Source: Methylovorus glucosotrophus (GTDB lineage Bacteria > Pseudomonadota > Gammaproteobacteria > Burkholderiales > Methylophilaceae). From it: a stretch of 64,000 nucleotides of DNA. The translations under genes and the position numbers were made by a program. Below the pieces are notes generated by a model. The model saw only the letters and a program-made list of their open reading frames with translations, did no database searches and was not told the origin of the DNA. Below, piece by piece: positions 9,903 through 18,902 of the stretch. Location: contig NZ_VMSE01000002.1 of assembly GCF_009858335.1 (NCBI RefSeq), positions 515,324 through 579,323 of the forward strand. The letters are read 5' to 3'. Within the stretch, counting starts at the first letter, position 1. Every line of letters begins with the position of its first letter.

Positions 9903-11624
9903 TTATTCATTGGTCACTGCCTCAACCTCTGCGATGGAAGTGAGACCCTGTTTGACTTTCATGAGACCTGACTGGCGAAGGTCACGTACGCCTTCGCGCT
10001 TGGCCTGGTCCGCAATATCATGCGCGGTGCCGTTTTTCATGATGATACGGCTCATTTCGTCTGAAACGGGCATGACCTGGTAAATCCCCACCCGACCTTT
10101 GTAGCCGCCATTGCACATCTCGCAGCCACCCTCGCGCGGCCCATACAGTTGCCAGCTTCCATCCAGATCAGCTTCGGTGAATCCCACACTGAGCAGCGCT
10201 TCTTTTGGCAGGTCGAGTGGCTCTCTGCAATGCGGGCACAAGCGTCGTGCCAGGCGCTGGGCTGTAATCAGCGAAACAGCCGAGGCAATGTTGAAAGGCG
10301 CTACGCCCATATTCATCAGGCGGGTCAGGGTCGATGGCGCATCGTTGGTATGCAGGGTGGACAGCACCATGTGGCCGGTCGAGGCGGCCTTGATCGCCAT
10401 GTCGGCGGTTTCCAGATCGCGAATTTCCCCGATCATGATGATATCGGGATCCTGCCGCAAAAATGCTTTCAAGGCAGCGGCAAAGGTCAGGCCCTGCTTG
10501 TCATTCACATTCACCTGGTTGATGCCAGGCAAGGGTATTTCCGCCGGGTCTTCCGCAGTGGAAATGTTGACGCCTGGGCTATTGAGAATATTGAGGCAGG
10601 TATAGAGAGACACGGTTTTGCCAGAGCCAGTGGGCCCAGTGACCAGTACCAATCCATATGGGCGGCTGACGGCACTGAGCAGTGCCTCTTTCTGGTCAGG
10701 CTCATAACCCAGTGCCTCAATGCCTAGCGTGGCGCTGCTTGGGTCCAGAATCCGCATGACGATTTTTTCGCCATTGATCATGGGCAGGGTGCTGACGCGG
10801 AAGTCGATGGTCCGGGTTTTGGACAGCACCAGTTTCATGCGGCCATCCTGCGGAACACGCTTTTCCGAGATATCCAGATTGGAGATCACCTTGATGCGGG
10901 AGGCCATTTTTTCCTTGATGGCCAGCGGTGGCTGGGCGATTTCCTGCAACACACCATCTACCCGATAGCGAATGCGGTAATACTTTTCATACGGTTCGAA
11001 ATGCAGGTCAGAGGCACCCATGTTGATCGCATCCAGCAGTATCTTCTGGATGTATTTCACCACCGGAGCATCGTCAATTTCCGCACTGCTGACTTCTTGC
11101 TCCACCGGCTCATTGCCGGATTCCATGTCCAGGCTAAATTCATCGCTCATGCTGAGCGATTGCATGCTGGTATCGCTCGCTTCCACCAGTCTGGCAATCC
11201 ACTTGCTCAGTTTGTCTTCTTCGACCACCACAGGGGAAAGCGCCATGCCCACCTGAAACTGCACATCATCCAGGGCATGCAGATTGGTGGGGTCGGACAG
11301 GGCGACAAACAGCGAATTGCCGCGGCTTTGCAATGCCATGACACGGCTGCTCGCCATGAGCTTGGTGTCTATCGTTTTGGCCGGAATGTAATCGGGATTT
11401 AAAGCATCAAGATCAAACAAGGGGAAGCCGAAGGCATTGGCTGCCGTCTCGGCAATTTTCAGTGCCGGCAGTTTCTTGCTTTGTACCAGTTGGCTGACAA
11501 AGGGGATGCGTTGTGCAGTTGCACTGGCCTGTACACTGGCCGCGTCTTCTTCCGATAGCAGTTGCTCTTGCACCAGCATGCGTGCAAGCCCGCCTAACTT
11601 ACTGGGAAGGGTGGTGGCTGCCAT
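9903..11624 (-). CDS. pilB: Type IV pilus extension ATPase PilB
   Basis: Hexameric cytoplasmic ATPase that drives pilus extension. The order is an N-terminal MshEN/GSPII_E domain (about 50-150), a GspE-type ATPase with Walker A GPTGSGKTVSLYT near residue 330, the Asp box AEDPAEIPLPGINQVNV, Walker B IIMIGEIRDLETADMA and the His box STLHTNDAPSTL, then a zinc knuckle CPHC...CEMCNGGYKGRVGIY. Length 573 aa, as in PilB. ATG at 11624. It is followed by pilC in the usual order. No clear promoter was identified in the 417-base gap shared with cspA. Confidence 0.95.
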   Translation of the reverse strand: MAATTLPSKLGGLARMLVQEQLLSEEDAASVQASATAQRIPFVSQLVQSKKLPALKIAETAANAFGFPLFDLDALNPDYIPAKTIDTKLMASSRVMALQSRGNSLFVALSDPTNLHALDDVQFQVGMALSPVVVEEDKLSKWIARLVEASDTSMQSLSMSDEFSLDMESGNEPVEQEVSSAEIDDAPVVKYIQKILLDAINMGASDLHFEPYEKYYRIRYRVDGVLQEIAQPPLAIKEKMASRIKVISNLDISEKRVPQDGRMKLVLSKTRTIDFRVSTLPMINGEKIVMRILDPSSATLGIEALGYEPDQKEALLSAVSRPYGLVLVTGPTGSGKTVSLYTCLNILNSPGVNISTAEDPAEIPLPGINQVNVNDKQGLTFAAALKAFLRQDPDIIMIGEIRDLETADMAIKAASTGHMVLSTLHTNDAPSTLTRLMNMGVAPFNIASAVSLITAQRLARRLCPHCREPLDLPKEALLSVGFTEADLDGSWQLYGPREGGCEMCNGGYKGRVGIYQVMPVSDEMSRIIMKNGTAHDIADQAKREGVRDLRQSGLMKVKQGLTSIAEVEAVTNE

Positions 11625-12041
11625 TCAGATAACCGACCTTGCTGTGCTTGTATTGGGAGTTTTCACGACATTTAATAATGCACGGTCGGCTTTTTTTTGT
11701 AAAGCAAGTGACATATACAGGTGACAAATTTTGCATTTCAATACAGATAAATAGCCATTGCACTTCAGAATCCAAGTGAATACTTGGCGTGCCCCGTCAG
11801 ATTAGGGGTAAATAGCGTAGTTGAATTAGGTACTTAGCTGTCTTGTATTGGAACTGTTTTAAAAAGTTCAAATAAAATGCAAAAAACGCTAAAAAAACCT
11901 TGACTTCTTGATTCAACACACGTAAAAACGCGTTCAGGCGTTTGGATTCGAGGTCATAGTAGCCGGCACTACCGACTTAAAGTCTTGAAGTACAAACTTT
12001 TGAGGACGCCTCCTCTTAATGTTTTAGCAAGGAAGTATGAA
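11625..12041. promoter_or_regulatory. Divergent intergenic region: cspA promoter and long leader
   Basis: This 417-base AT-rich gap separates the leftward pilB from the rightward cspA and contains no gene. A plausible sigma-70 promoter for cspA is TTGACT at 11900-11905 and TAAAAA at 11923-11928 with a 17-base spacer; the -10 is weak. Transcription from there gives a leader of roughly 105 bases before the cspA start, the kind of long untranslated region that makes cspA mRNAs temperature responsive. The cspA Shine-Dalgarno site is AAGGA at 12029-12033. The pilB side has no promoter I would defend. Confidence 0.4.
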
Positions 12042-12245
12042 ATGGCAACAGGTACCGTAAAGTGGTTTAATGACTCCAAAGGTTTTGGTTTCATTACCCC
12101 GGACGATGGTGGCGACGATTTGTTCGCACACTTCTCCGCAATTGTAGAGTCTGGCTACAAAAGTCTTAAGGAAGGTCAGCGCGTAAGCTTTGACGTTACC
12201 GAAGGCCCTAAAGGCAAACAGGCTTCCAACATCCAGAAGGCCTAA
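12042..12245 (+). CDS. cspA: Cold shock protein CspA family
   Basis: Single cold-shock domain, 67 aa, an RNA chaperone that melts secondary structure in mRNA. RNP1-like KGFGFITP (residues about 13-20) and RNP2-like DLFAHFSAI (about 27-35) are both present, after the family opening [11 protein letters not shown]. The ATG at 12042 is chosen over an earlier in-frame start because it has AAGGA nine bases upstream and gives the canonical N-terminus. It stands alone between a long leader and a strong terminator. Whether it is cold-induced or constitutive cannot be told from the sequence. Confidence 0.95.
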   Translation: MATGTVKWFNDSKGFGFITPDDGGDDLFAHFSAIVESGYKSLKEGQRVSFDVTEGPKGKQASNIQKA

Positions 12246-12270
12246 GCTTTTTAAGCTAACCAGTCTTCAT

Positions 12271-12304
12271 GAAAACGGCCCGTCACGCGGGCCGTTTTCA
12301 TTTG
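12271..12304 (+). terminator. Rho-independent terminator of cspA
   Basis: A perfect twelve-base stem GAAAACGGCCCG (12271-12282) and CGGGCCGTTTTC (12288-12299) with a five-base loop is followed by a short T-rich tail. It lies 25 bases after the cspA stop. Confidence 0.8.
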
Positions 12305-12318
12305 TAGTGAGTTTTGCG

Positions 12319-12351
12319 CATGTTAGCCACCCGCATGGCGTGGCTAACATG
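12319..12351. repeat. Perfect 12-bp inverted repeat downstream of icd
   Basis: CATGTTAGCCAC at 12319-12330 and GTGGCTAACATG at 12340-12351 are perfect arms around a nine-base loop, ten bases past the icd stop codon. There is no T run on either strand, so it is not a standard terminator; it may stabilise the icd mRNA 3' end or be a protein site. Confidence 0.6.
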
Positions 12352-12360
12352 GCTGGCTGA

Positions 12361-13599
12361 TTACATGTTGTTGATGATTTCGTCGCCAAATTGAGCGCTG
12401 CCCACTTGCGTAGCGCCTTCCATTTGCGAGGAAAAGTCATGCGTGACGCGTTTGGCGCTAATCGCTTGCCCCACGCCTTTTAGCACCAGGTCGGCGGCTT
12501 CTGCCCAGCCCATGTGGCGCAGCATCATCTCAGCGGAGAGGATGAGTGAGCTTGGGTTGGCGATATCCTTGCCTGCAATCTTGGGGGCAGTGCCGTGTGT
12601 TGCCTCAAACATGGCCACGGTATCCGACAGATTGGCGCCTGGCGCAATGCCAATACCACCTACCTGCGCGGCCAGCGCATCGGACATGTAGTCGCCGTTC
12701 AGATTCAGGGTGGCTACCACGTCATAGTCCTGCGGATGCAGCAGGATTTCCTGCAGGAAGGCATCGGCAATGCAATCCTTGATGATGATGCCATTTGGCA
12801 GCTTGCACCATGGGCCGCCATCAATCTCCACCGCGCCAAACTCTTCCTTGGCAACTTCATAGCCCCAGGTCTTGAATCCTCCTTCGGTGAATTTCATGAT
12901 GTTGCCTTTGTGGGCAATGGTCACCGATTTGCGGTTGTTGTCGATCGCATATTGAATAGCCTTGCGAACCAGGCGCTTGCTGCCATCCACCGATACTGGC
13001 TTGATGCCGATGGAAGAGGTTTCGGGGAAACGGATTTTCTTGCGCACGCCCATGTCGGAAAGGAAGTCGATGACTTTCTTGACTTCATCGGTCCCTGCCG
13101 CCCACTCGATACCAGCATAAATGTCTTCGGTGTTTTCACGGAAAATCACCATGTCGGTTTTTTCCGGGTGTTTAACCGGGCTGGGCACGCCAGTGAAGTA
13201 CTGTACCGGGCGCAGACAGACATACAGATCCAGTTCCTGACGCAGGGTCACATTCAGCGAGCGGATGCCACCGCCTACTGGCGTTGTCAGCGGGCCCTTG
13301 ATCGAGATCACATAGTCGCGCACGGCTTTCATGGTTTCTTCAGGCAGCCAGGTATTGTCTCCATATACCTTGGTGGCCTTTTCACCAGCGTACACTTCCA
13401 TCCAGGCAATCTGGCGCTTGCCGCTGTAGGCCTTATTTACCGCAGCATCCACAACCTTGATCATGGGGGGCGTGATGTCAACGCCAATGCCATCGCCCTC
13501 AATAAATGGGATAATCGGCTGATCGGGAACGTTGAGAGAGTTATCTGCGTTTACGGTGATTTTTTCGCCAAAGCCAGGCACAACGATTTTTGTAGACAT
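12361..13599 (-). CDS. icd: NADP-dependent isocitrate dehydrogenase
   Basis: Converts isocitrate to 2-oxoglutarate with NADP. Length 412 aa, close to E. coli Icd (416). Substrate-binding residues lie in [20 protein letters not shown], where the Ser corresponds to the Ser113 phosphorylation site of E. coli, and in [16 protein letters not shown]. The coenzyme-binding part includes [11 protein letters not shown] near residue 338. In a methylotroph with a limited TCA cycle the enzyme would mainly supply 2-oxoglutarate for nitrogen assimilation (inference). The start codon is only 22 bases from that of rluE on the other strand, so its promoter must overlap the rluE coding region. Confidence 0.95.
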   Translation of the reverse strand: MSTKIVVPGFGEKITVNADNSLNVPDQPIIPFIEGDGIGVDITPPMIKVVDAAVNKAYSGKRQIAWMEVYAGEKATKVYGDNTWLPEETMKAVRDYVISIKGPLTTPVGGGIRSLNVTLRQELDLYVCLRPVQYFTGVPSPVKHPEKTDMVIFRENTEDIYAGIEWAAGTDEVKKVIDFLSDMGVRKKIRFPETSSIGIKPVSVDGSKRLVRKAIQYAIDNNRKSVTIAHKGNIMKFTEGGFKTWGYEVAKEEFGAVEIDGGPWCKLPNGIIIKDCIADAFLQEILLHPQDYDVVATLNLNGDYMSDALAAQVGGIGIAPGANLSDTVAMFEATHGTAPKIAGKDIANPSSLILSAEMMLRHMGWAEAADLVLKGVGQAISAKRVTHDFSSQMEGATQVGSAQFGDEIINNM

Positions 13600-13621
13600 T
13601 GAGTAGATCCCTAGAAATTAA

Positions 13622-14158
13622 ATGCTTATTCTGTTCAACAAGCCTTTTGGCGTAGTTTGCCAGTTCAGCGCGCATGAAAATCATCCCACGCTCAAGGATT
13701 ACATCGCGATGCCGGATGTATATGCAGCGGGGAGACTAGATACGGACAGCGAAGGTTTGCTCATTTTAACCGATGACGGCCGCTTGCAACACAGGATTGC
13801 GCACCCCAAGCATAAAGAAATCAAGATATATTGGGCTCAGGTGGAAGGTGCGCCGGACGATGAAGCACTCTCGCCGCTGCGCCGTGGTGTCGATTTGGGC
13901 GATTTTGTGACTCAGCCTGCACAGGTGAAGATTATTGCCGAGCCTGCCCATCTATGGGCACGGGTTCCGCCCATCCGCGAGCGCAAAGCCATTCCCACCA
14001 CCTGGCTGGAAATCCGCATCAGTGAGGGCAAGAATCGCCAGGTAAGGCGCATGACGGCCAAGATCGGCTTTCCTACCCTCCGGTTGATACGCTATGCGAT
14101 AGGCGCACATACCCTGGCCGGGTTGCAACCTGGCGAGTTTAAGATACTGGCGACCTGA
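13622..14158 (+). CDS. rluE: 23S rRNA pseudouridine synthase RluE
   Basis: RsuA-family pseudouridine synthase; RluE in E. coli modifies U2457 of 23S rRNA. The catalytic Asp is in AGRLDTDSEGLLILTDDG near residue 40, followed by HRIAHPKHKEIKIYW. There is no N-terminal S4 domain, and the protein begins directly with LILFNKPFGVVCQF, as RluE does. Length 178 aa. The C-terminal KNRQVRRMTAKIGFPTLRLIR is the conserved RNA-binding segment. It is divergent from icd with very little room for its own promoter. Confidence 0.88.
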   Translation: MLILFNKPFGVVCQFSAHENHPTLKDYIAMPDVYAAGRLDTDSEGLLILTDDGRLQHRIAHPKHKEIKIYWAQVEGAPDDEALSPLRRGVDLGDFVTQPAQVKIIAEPAHLWARVPPIRERKAIPTTWLEIRISEGKNRQVRRMTAKIGFPTLRLIRYAIGAHTLAGLQPGEFKILAT

Positions 14159-14246
14159 TGGTTTTGTGTCAGCCAGCCGGTTGCCAGAAAAGCTATCTCT
14201 GATGGATGTCGTTTTTTAATTAACCCGCTTTTTATGAGGATTACGC

Positions 14247-14954
14247 ATGAAGCCCGTCATCATTTTTCGTCACGCTGCGGTTGAAGGTCCCGGATTTCTT
14301 GCGCAGTTTCTGGATGCGCACCAGATCCCCTGGCAATTATTGAAGATTGATCAGGGTGAAAACTTGCCCACATCGATTGCCGACTACAGTGGCGTGGTCT
14401 TGATGGGTGGCCCCATGAGTGTGCATGATGATCTGCCATGGATAGCGCCTGTGCTGGGCCTTATCCGTGAAGCGTATGCACTGGATATCCCGCTGCTGGG
14501 GCACTGTCTGGGCGGCCAGCTGATCAGTCAGGCACTCGGCGGTCAGGTAACGCTGAACCCGATCAAGGAAATCGGCTGGGGCGAGGTGTCACCAACGGCT
14601 GCGCCGGAAGCAAAAGCCTGGTTTGGTGATCAAGCCCATTTTCTGGCATTCCACTGGCATGGTGAAACCTTTGCGCCGCCACCGTCGGCGACTCCATTGC
14701 TGGTCAGCCCGTATTGTGAGAATCAGGCTTATGCCATCGGCAAGCACCTGGCCTTGCAATGCCATATTGAAATGACCGAGCAAATGGTGCTGGACTGGTG
14801 CCGTGTCGGAGCGGATGAAATCCAGGCCGCTGCGGCCAGCCCTGGTGTGCAACAGGTCGCCGATATCACGGCGGCGCTAAGTGCAAATGTGGCGGTGCTG
14901 CAGAAAACGGCAGAGCGCGTCTACACGCAATGGATTCGCGGACTCAAGGCTTGA
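14247..14954 (+). CDS. Class I glutamine amidotransferase-like protein
   Basis: Stand-alone GATase1 domain of 235 aa. The nucleophile Cys87 lies in LLGHCLGGQLISQ, and the His173-x-Glu175 pair in CHIEMTE completes the triad, so the glutaminase site looks intact. The family (often annotated GMP synthase-like amidotransferase, YfeJ/GuaA-like) has no synthetase domain and its ammonia acceptor is usually unknown; some relatives hydrolyse gamma-glutamyl compounds. ATGAGGA lies upstream of the start. Neighbours rluE and aroC do not suggest a pathway. Confidence 0.8.
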   Translation: MKPVIIFRHAAVEGPGFLAQFLDAHQIPWQLLKIDQGENLPTSIADYSGVVLMGGPMSVHDDLPWIAPVLGLIREAYALDIPLLGHCLGGQLISQALGGQVTLNPIKEIGWGEVSPTAAPEAKAWFGDQAHFLAFHWHGETFAPPPSATPLLVSPYCENQAYAIGKHLALQCHIEMTEQMVLDWCRVGADEIQAAAASPGVQQVADITAALSANVAVLQKTAERVYTQWIRGLKA

Positions 14955-15023
14955 GGCGCGGCATGCCAGTCTGGCGCTTATGGTAAACTTCAGCCTTTTC
15001 AGGCTTATACGCAAGAGAATCTC

Positions 15024-16109
15024 ATGTCCGGCAATACACTAGGCACACTTTTTACACTTACCTCCTTCGGTGAGTCTCACGGCCCCGCCATTGGCGGTGT
15101 GGTAGACGGGTGTCCGCCGGGCATGGCCCTCAGCGAGGCTGATCTGCAAGTGGAGCTGGACCGGCGCAAACCCGGTACCTCGCGCCATGTCACGCAGCGC
15201 AAGGAGCCGGATACGGTTGAAATCCTGTCTGGTGTGTTTGAAGGTAAAACCACCGGCGCGCCGATAGGCTTCATTATTCGCAATCAGGATCAACGCAGCC
15301 AGGATTACGGCAAGATCGCCGAGACATTCCGCCCCGGCCATGCTGATTACACCTACTGGCAGAAATACGGCATCCGCGATTACCGCGGTGGTGGCCGCTC
15401 CAGTGCCCGCGAAACGGCAGTGCGTGTGGCGGCAGGCGCCATTGCCAAGAAGTGGTTGAAAGAGCGTTACGGCGTCACCATTCAGGGTTATATGAGCCAG
15501 CTGGGTGAGCTGACCATTCCCTTCGAGACCTTTGATGCTGTCGCAGAAAACCCCTTCTTTGCGCCCAATCGCACCATCTTGCCTGAGCTTGAGGCTTATC
15601 TGGACAAGATTCGCGCCGAGCGTGACTCCGTGGGGGCCCGCATTTCCGTGGTGGCCCGTGGCGTGCCAGTTGGCTGGGGCGAGCCGGTCTACGATCGTCT
15701 GGATGCCGAGCTGGCATACGCCATGATGAGCATCAATGCCGTCAAGGGCGTTGAGGTCGGCGCAGGTTTTGCCAGCGTGGCGCAGCGTGGCTCGGAACAT
15801 AGCGACGAGCTGACGGCGCATGGTTTTGCCACCAATCATGCCGGCGGCATACTCGGCGGTATTTCGAGCGGGCAGGATATTGAAGTCCACCTCGCGCTCA
15901 AGCCAACGTCCAGCATTCCCCAGGAGCGCCGCTCCATCGACAAGCAGGGCGACGAACTCACCATGCAGACGACTGGTCGCCATGACCCCTGTGTCGGTGT
16001 GCGTGCGACGCCCATTGCCGAGGCCATGATGGCGCTGGTGCTCATTGATCACGCCTTGCGTCATCGTGCGCAATGCGGCGATGTTGTGACCCCCACACCA
16101 CATATCTGA
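15024..16109 (+). CDS. aroC: Chorismate synthase
   Basis: Last step of the shikimate pathway, turning EPSP into chorismate with reduced FMN. Length 361 aa. Family signatures are [18 protein letters not shown] at the N-terminus, [20 protein letters not shown] near residue 125 and [21 protein letters not shown] near residue 275; [17 protein letters not shown] near 320 is also conserved. The ATG at 15024 is in a good position with GAGAAT upstream. It is followed by the MFS gene after 31 bases. Confidence 0.96.
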   Translation: MSGNTLGTLFTLTSFGESHGPAIGGVVDGCPPGMALSEADLQVELDRRKPGTSRHVTQRKEPDTVEILSGVFEGKTTGAPIGFIIRNQDQRSQDYGKIAETFRPGHADYTYWQKYGIRDYRGGGRSSARETAVRVAAGAIAKKWLKERYGVTIQGYMSQLGELTIPFETFDAVAENPFFAPNRTILPELEAYLDKIRAERDSVGARISVVARGVPVGWGEPVYDRLDAELAYAMMSINAVKGVEVGAGFASVAQRGSEHSDELTAHGFATNHAGGILGGISSGQDIEVHLALKPTSSIPQERRSIDKQGDELTMQTTGRHDPCVGVRATPIAEAMMALVLIDHALRHRAQCGDVVTPTPHI

Positions 16110-16140
16110 TTTTCTCTGAATAAAACCGCAGACGTCCGGT

Positions 16141-17286
16141 ATGCATAAGTCTCTCTACTGGCGTCTGTCTGGTTTTTATCTTGCCTATTTTGGCTTCGTC
16201 GGCGCCTTTACGCCGTTCTGGAGTCTCTACCTGAAATCCCTCGCCTTCAGCGCTTTCCAGATCGCGATTCTCATGTCGCTGTTTCAGGTGGCGCGCATAT
16301 TCTCGCCCAGTTTGTGGGGCTGGCTGGCCGATCATCTGGGCCATCGCGTCCGTATCATCCAATGGCTGGCGGGCTTGAGCCTGCTGGCATATGCCGGTGT
16401 CTTCTTCGGGACCTCATTTGCCTGGCTGTTTGCGGTGATGCTGGCGTTGAGTTTTTTCTGGAGTGCTTCCTTGCCATTGATTGAGGCAGTCACGCTCGGG
16501 CATCTGGGGGATAGGTTTGATCGGTATGGCCGCATCCGCCTGTGGGGGTCGATCGGATTTATTGCCGCCGTCATTGGCCTCGGTTACCTGCTGGATTTCA
16601 GTGATATCCGGGCGCTGCTGTGGGTGGTGCTGGGTTTGCTGGTCGGGGTGTTTCTGTTTTCACTCAAGCTGAATGATCCCGCCGTACTTCGGCACCATGA
16701 TGATGCCGGATCACTCTGGGCGATTATTCGCCGGCGCGAAGTGATCGCGCTGATGGTCGCCTGTTTCACCATGTCGGCGGCGCATGGTGTGTATTACACC
16801 TTTTACTCGATCTATCTGGTGGCGCATGGTTATAGCGCCACCCATGTCGGCTGGTTATGGGGGCTGGGCGTGGTGTGCGAGATTCTGATTTTTCTTGGCA
16901 TGCCGCGGCTGACTGCCATGTTCGGCTTGCGCCGCATCATGATGGGCAGCCTGGTCCTGGCCTTTGTACGATTCAGTGTGATTGGCTGGGCGGTGGATAG
17001 CTGGGTGCTGATTCTGCTGGCGCAGACCCTGCATGCGGCAACCTTCGGCTCTTATCACGCCGCCGCCGTGGCGCTGACCCATCAATACTTCAAGGGCCGT
17101 CATCAGTCCAAAGGGCAGGGACTGTATACCAGCGTCTCTTATGGCATGGGCGGCACGGCAGGAGCGATTGCCAGTGGTTATGCCTGGGATACGCTGGGTC
17201 CCAGCTGGACATTTACCCTCTCGGCCAGTTGCGCTATGCTGGGCTGCCTGTTATTTGCCTGGCTGATGCCCAAGAAAAACCACTGA
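16141..17286 (+). CDS. MFS transporter, HcaT/MFS_1-like family
   Basis: Inner-membrane major facilitator of 381 aa with about 12 hydrophobic segments. The opening LYWRLSGFYLAYFGFVGAFTPFWSLYL and the loop SPSLWGWLADHLGHRVRI (the A-motif between helices 2 and 3) resemble the HcaT / nucleoside-proton-symporter-like MFS_1 group. The substrate is unknown; family labels such as phenylpropionate permease should not be carried over. It may be co-transcribed with aroC (31-base gap) and with the protease gene that follows after 22 bases. Confidence 0.8.
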   Translation: MHKSLYWRLSGFYLAYFGFVGAFTPFWSLYLKSLAFSAFQIAILMSLFQVARIFSPSLWGWLADHLGHRVRIIQWLAGLSLLAYAGVFFGTSFAWLFAVMLALSFFWSASLPLIEAVTLGHLGDRFDRYGRIRLWGSIGFIAAVIGLGYLLDFSDIRALLWVVLGLLVGVFLFSLKLNDPAVLRHHDDAGSLWAIIRRREVIALMVACFTMSAAHGVYYTFYSIYLVAHGYSATHVGWLWGLGVVCEILIFLGMPRLTAMFGLRRIMMGSLVLAFVRFSVIGWAVDSWVLILLAQTLHAATFGSYHAAAVALTHQYFKGRHQSKGQGLYTSVSYGMGGTAGAIASGYAWDTLGPSWTFTLSASCAMLGCLLFAWLMPKKNH

Positions 17287-17308
17287 GTCCTCTCTGAAGG
17301 AGACCCGC

Positions 17309-17953
17309 ATGCCGCGGCTGTTCACTCTTGCTTTGCTCTGCCTGTGGCCGTTTGCCGTGCATGCGGATACCGATATCAATGTGGTGGCCCTGTTTAACAA
17401 CAAGGCGATGCTGATTATCAACAAGGGTAAGCCGCAGACTCTTTCTGTGGGCCAGGTCTCGCGTGAAGGCGTCAAGTTGGTGGCGGCCGATACCAGCCGG
17501 GCGGTGCTTGAGGTGGACGGCAAGCGGCGTGAACTAGGGATGGGGCAGGCCGCTACTGTGGCGGGAAATCAGGCCACCGGCCCTGCCAGTGTCACTCTTT
17601 ATGCCGATGGAGCCGGGCACTTTGTGACGGATGGCATGGTGAATGGCCGCGAGCTCCGATTTCTGGTTGATACCGGGGCTACATTGATCGCCATGAACAG
17701 TGGTGATGCGGTGTATGCAGGCATTGATTACAAAAAGGGAGTTCGCATTCCTATCCATACTGCCTCGGGGGAGGAGGTGGGGTACCGCGTGGTGATCAAT
17801 ACGCTGAAGCTGGGAAACGTGATCCTGAATCAGGTCGATTGTGTGGTGCTGGAGGGTGGTTCGCCCGCGATGGTATTGTTGGGCATGAGTGCGCTGAACC
17901 GCATGGAAATGCGGCGCGACGGTATCACCATGACGTTGACCAAAAAATACTGA
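17309..17953 (+). CDS. Retropepsin-like clan AA aspartic protease, exported
   Basis: Signal peptide MPRLFTLALLCLWPFAVHA, then about 95 residues containing an SH3-like GQVSREGVKLVAADTSRAVL part, then a single retropepsin-type domain with the active-site motif FLVDTGATLIAMN (Asp121) and a flap-like segment. Length 214 aa. This matches the TIGR02281-type bacterial retropepsin family, which works as a homodimer since each chain has only one Asp-Thr-Gly. Substrates are not known. AAGGAG lies upstream of the start at about 17297. A strong terminator follows. Confidence 0.8.
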   Translation: MPRLFTLALLCLWPFAVHADTDINVVALFNNKAMLIINKGKPQTLSVGQVSREGVKLVAADTSRAVLEVDGKRRELGMGQAATVAGNQATGPASVTLYADGAGHFVTDGMVNGRELRFLVDTGATLIAMNSGDAVYAGIDYKKGVRIPIHTASGEEVGYRVVINTLKLGNVILNQVDCVVLEGGSPAMVLLGMSALNRMEMRRDGITMTLTKKY

Positions 17954-17982
17954 CCTTGCGATTTTTGCTGGGTTTCGGCAAC

Positions 17983-18014
17983 AAAAAAGCGCATCTGGTG
18001 GGATGCGCTTTTTT
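17983..18014. terminator. Bidirectional rho-independent terminator
   Basis: Perfect stem AAAAAAGCGCATC (17983-17995) and GATGCGCTTTTTT (18002-18014) with a six-base loop. It serves the protease gene rightward and folE2 leftward. Confidence 0.88.
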
Positions 18015-18044
18015 ATTTTCAGCTCGCTACAAGGCTTGCCAGCG

Positions 18045-18851
18045 TTAAGCCTGGATACGTTTATCCCGCTCGATCAAGGCATAGGCCGAGTGATTGTGAA
18101 TGGACTCGAAATTCTCAGATTCCACCACGTATTTCACAATGCGCTTTTCCACATTCAGTTGGGCTGCTACATCGCGCACCATGTCTTCCACAAACTTGGG
18201 ATTGTCATAGGCATGCTCGGTGACGTATTTTTCATCTGGACGCTTCAGCAGACCAAACAGCTCGGAGGAAGCTTGTGTTTCCACGATGCGGATCAGGTCT
18301 TCCACCCAGATGAAATCATTGATCAGGGCAGTGATGGTCACATGCGAACGCTGATTGTGCGCGCCGTAGTTGGAAATCTTCTTGGAGCATGGGCACAGGC
18401 TGGTGACCGGGACCATGACTTTGACCGTGATATCAAATTTGCCCTTGTTGATTTCACCAATGAAGGTGACTTCATAATCCAGCAGGCTTTGCACGCCAGA
18501 GATCGGCGCTGCCTTGTTGATGAAGTACGGGAAGGTCATTTCGACGTAACCGGACTCTGCTTCCAGCCGCTCTACCATGGCACGCAGGATAGTCTCGAAG
18601 GACTCCACCGAAATCTCGCGCTCGTTCATGTTGAGAATCTCAACAAAGCGCGACATGTGGGTGCCCTTGAAGTTGTGCGGCAGATGCACATACATGTCAA
18701 ACATGGCGACCGTATGCTGCACACCGCCAGTTTTGTCCTTGACCTTTACCGGATGGCGTATGGATTTGATCCCCACCTTGTCGATGGCGAGATGTCGCGT
18801 ATCCGGCGTGTTCTGGACATCTTCAATGGCTGGTGTAACTGGCTGGTTCAT
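18045..18851 (-). CDS. folE2: GTP cyclohydrolase FolE2 (type IB)
   Basis: Converts GTP to 7,8-dihydroneopterin triphosphate, the entry to folate and queuosine-type deazapurines. It belongs to the FolE2 (GCYH-IB) tunnelling-fold family, not FolE; FolE2 can use metals other than zinc. The conserved Cys region is [21 protein letters not shown] near residue 150, and [16 protein letters not shown] near 48 is also typical. The ATG at 18851 (268 aa) with GGA seven bases upstream is preferred to a TTG four codons earlier. It follows dxs after about 50 bases on the same strand. No Zur box was recognised. Confidence 0.92.
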   Translation of the reverse strand: MNQPVTPAIEDVQNTPDTRHLAIDKVGIKSIRHPVKVKDKTGGVQHTVAMFDMYVHLPHNFKGTHMSRFVEILNMNEREISVESFETILRAMVERLEAESGYVEMTFPYFINKAAPISGVQSLLDYEVTFIGEINKGKFDITVKVMVPVTSLCPCSKKISNYGAHNQRSHVTITALINDFIWVEDLIRIVETQASSELFGLLKRPDEKYVTEHAYDNPKFVEDMVRDVAAQLNVEKRIVKYVVESENFESIHNHSAYALIERDKRIQA

Positions 18852-18902
18852 GGGGCGTTCCAATATCGTAAAGAGAGTGCGGTGTAATACTTGAGTATAC
18901 TA

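Noticed and set aside
11633..11700. CCGACC/GGTCGG pair followed by a T run as a terminator
   Set aside because: The arms are only six bases with a loop of about 45 bases, so a stable hairpin is unlikely.
12595..13602. 335-codon rightward open frame over icd
   Set aside because: Shadow of isocitrate dehydrogenase.
15039..16103. 354-codon leftward open frame over aroC
   Set aside because: Shadow of a clear chorismate synthase; no motif of its own.
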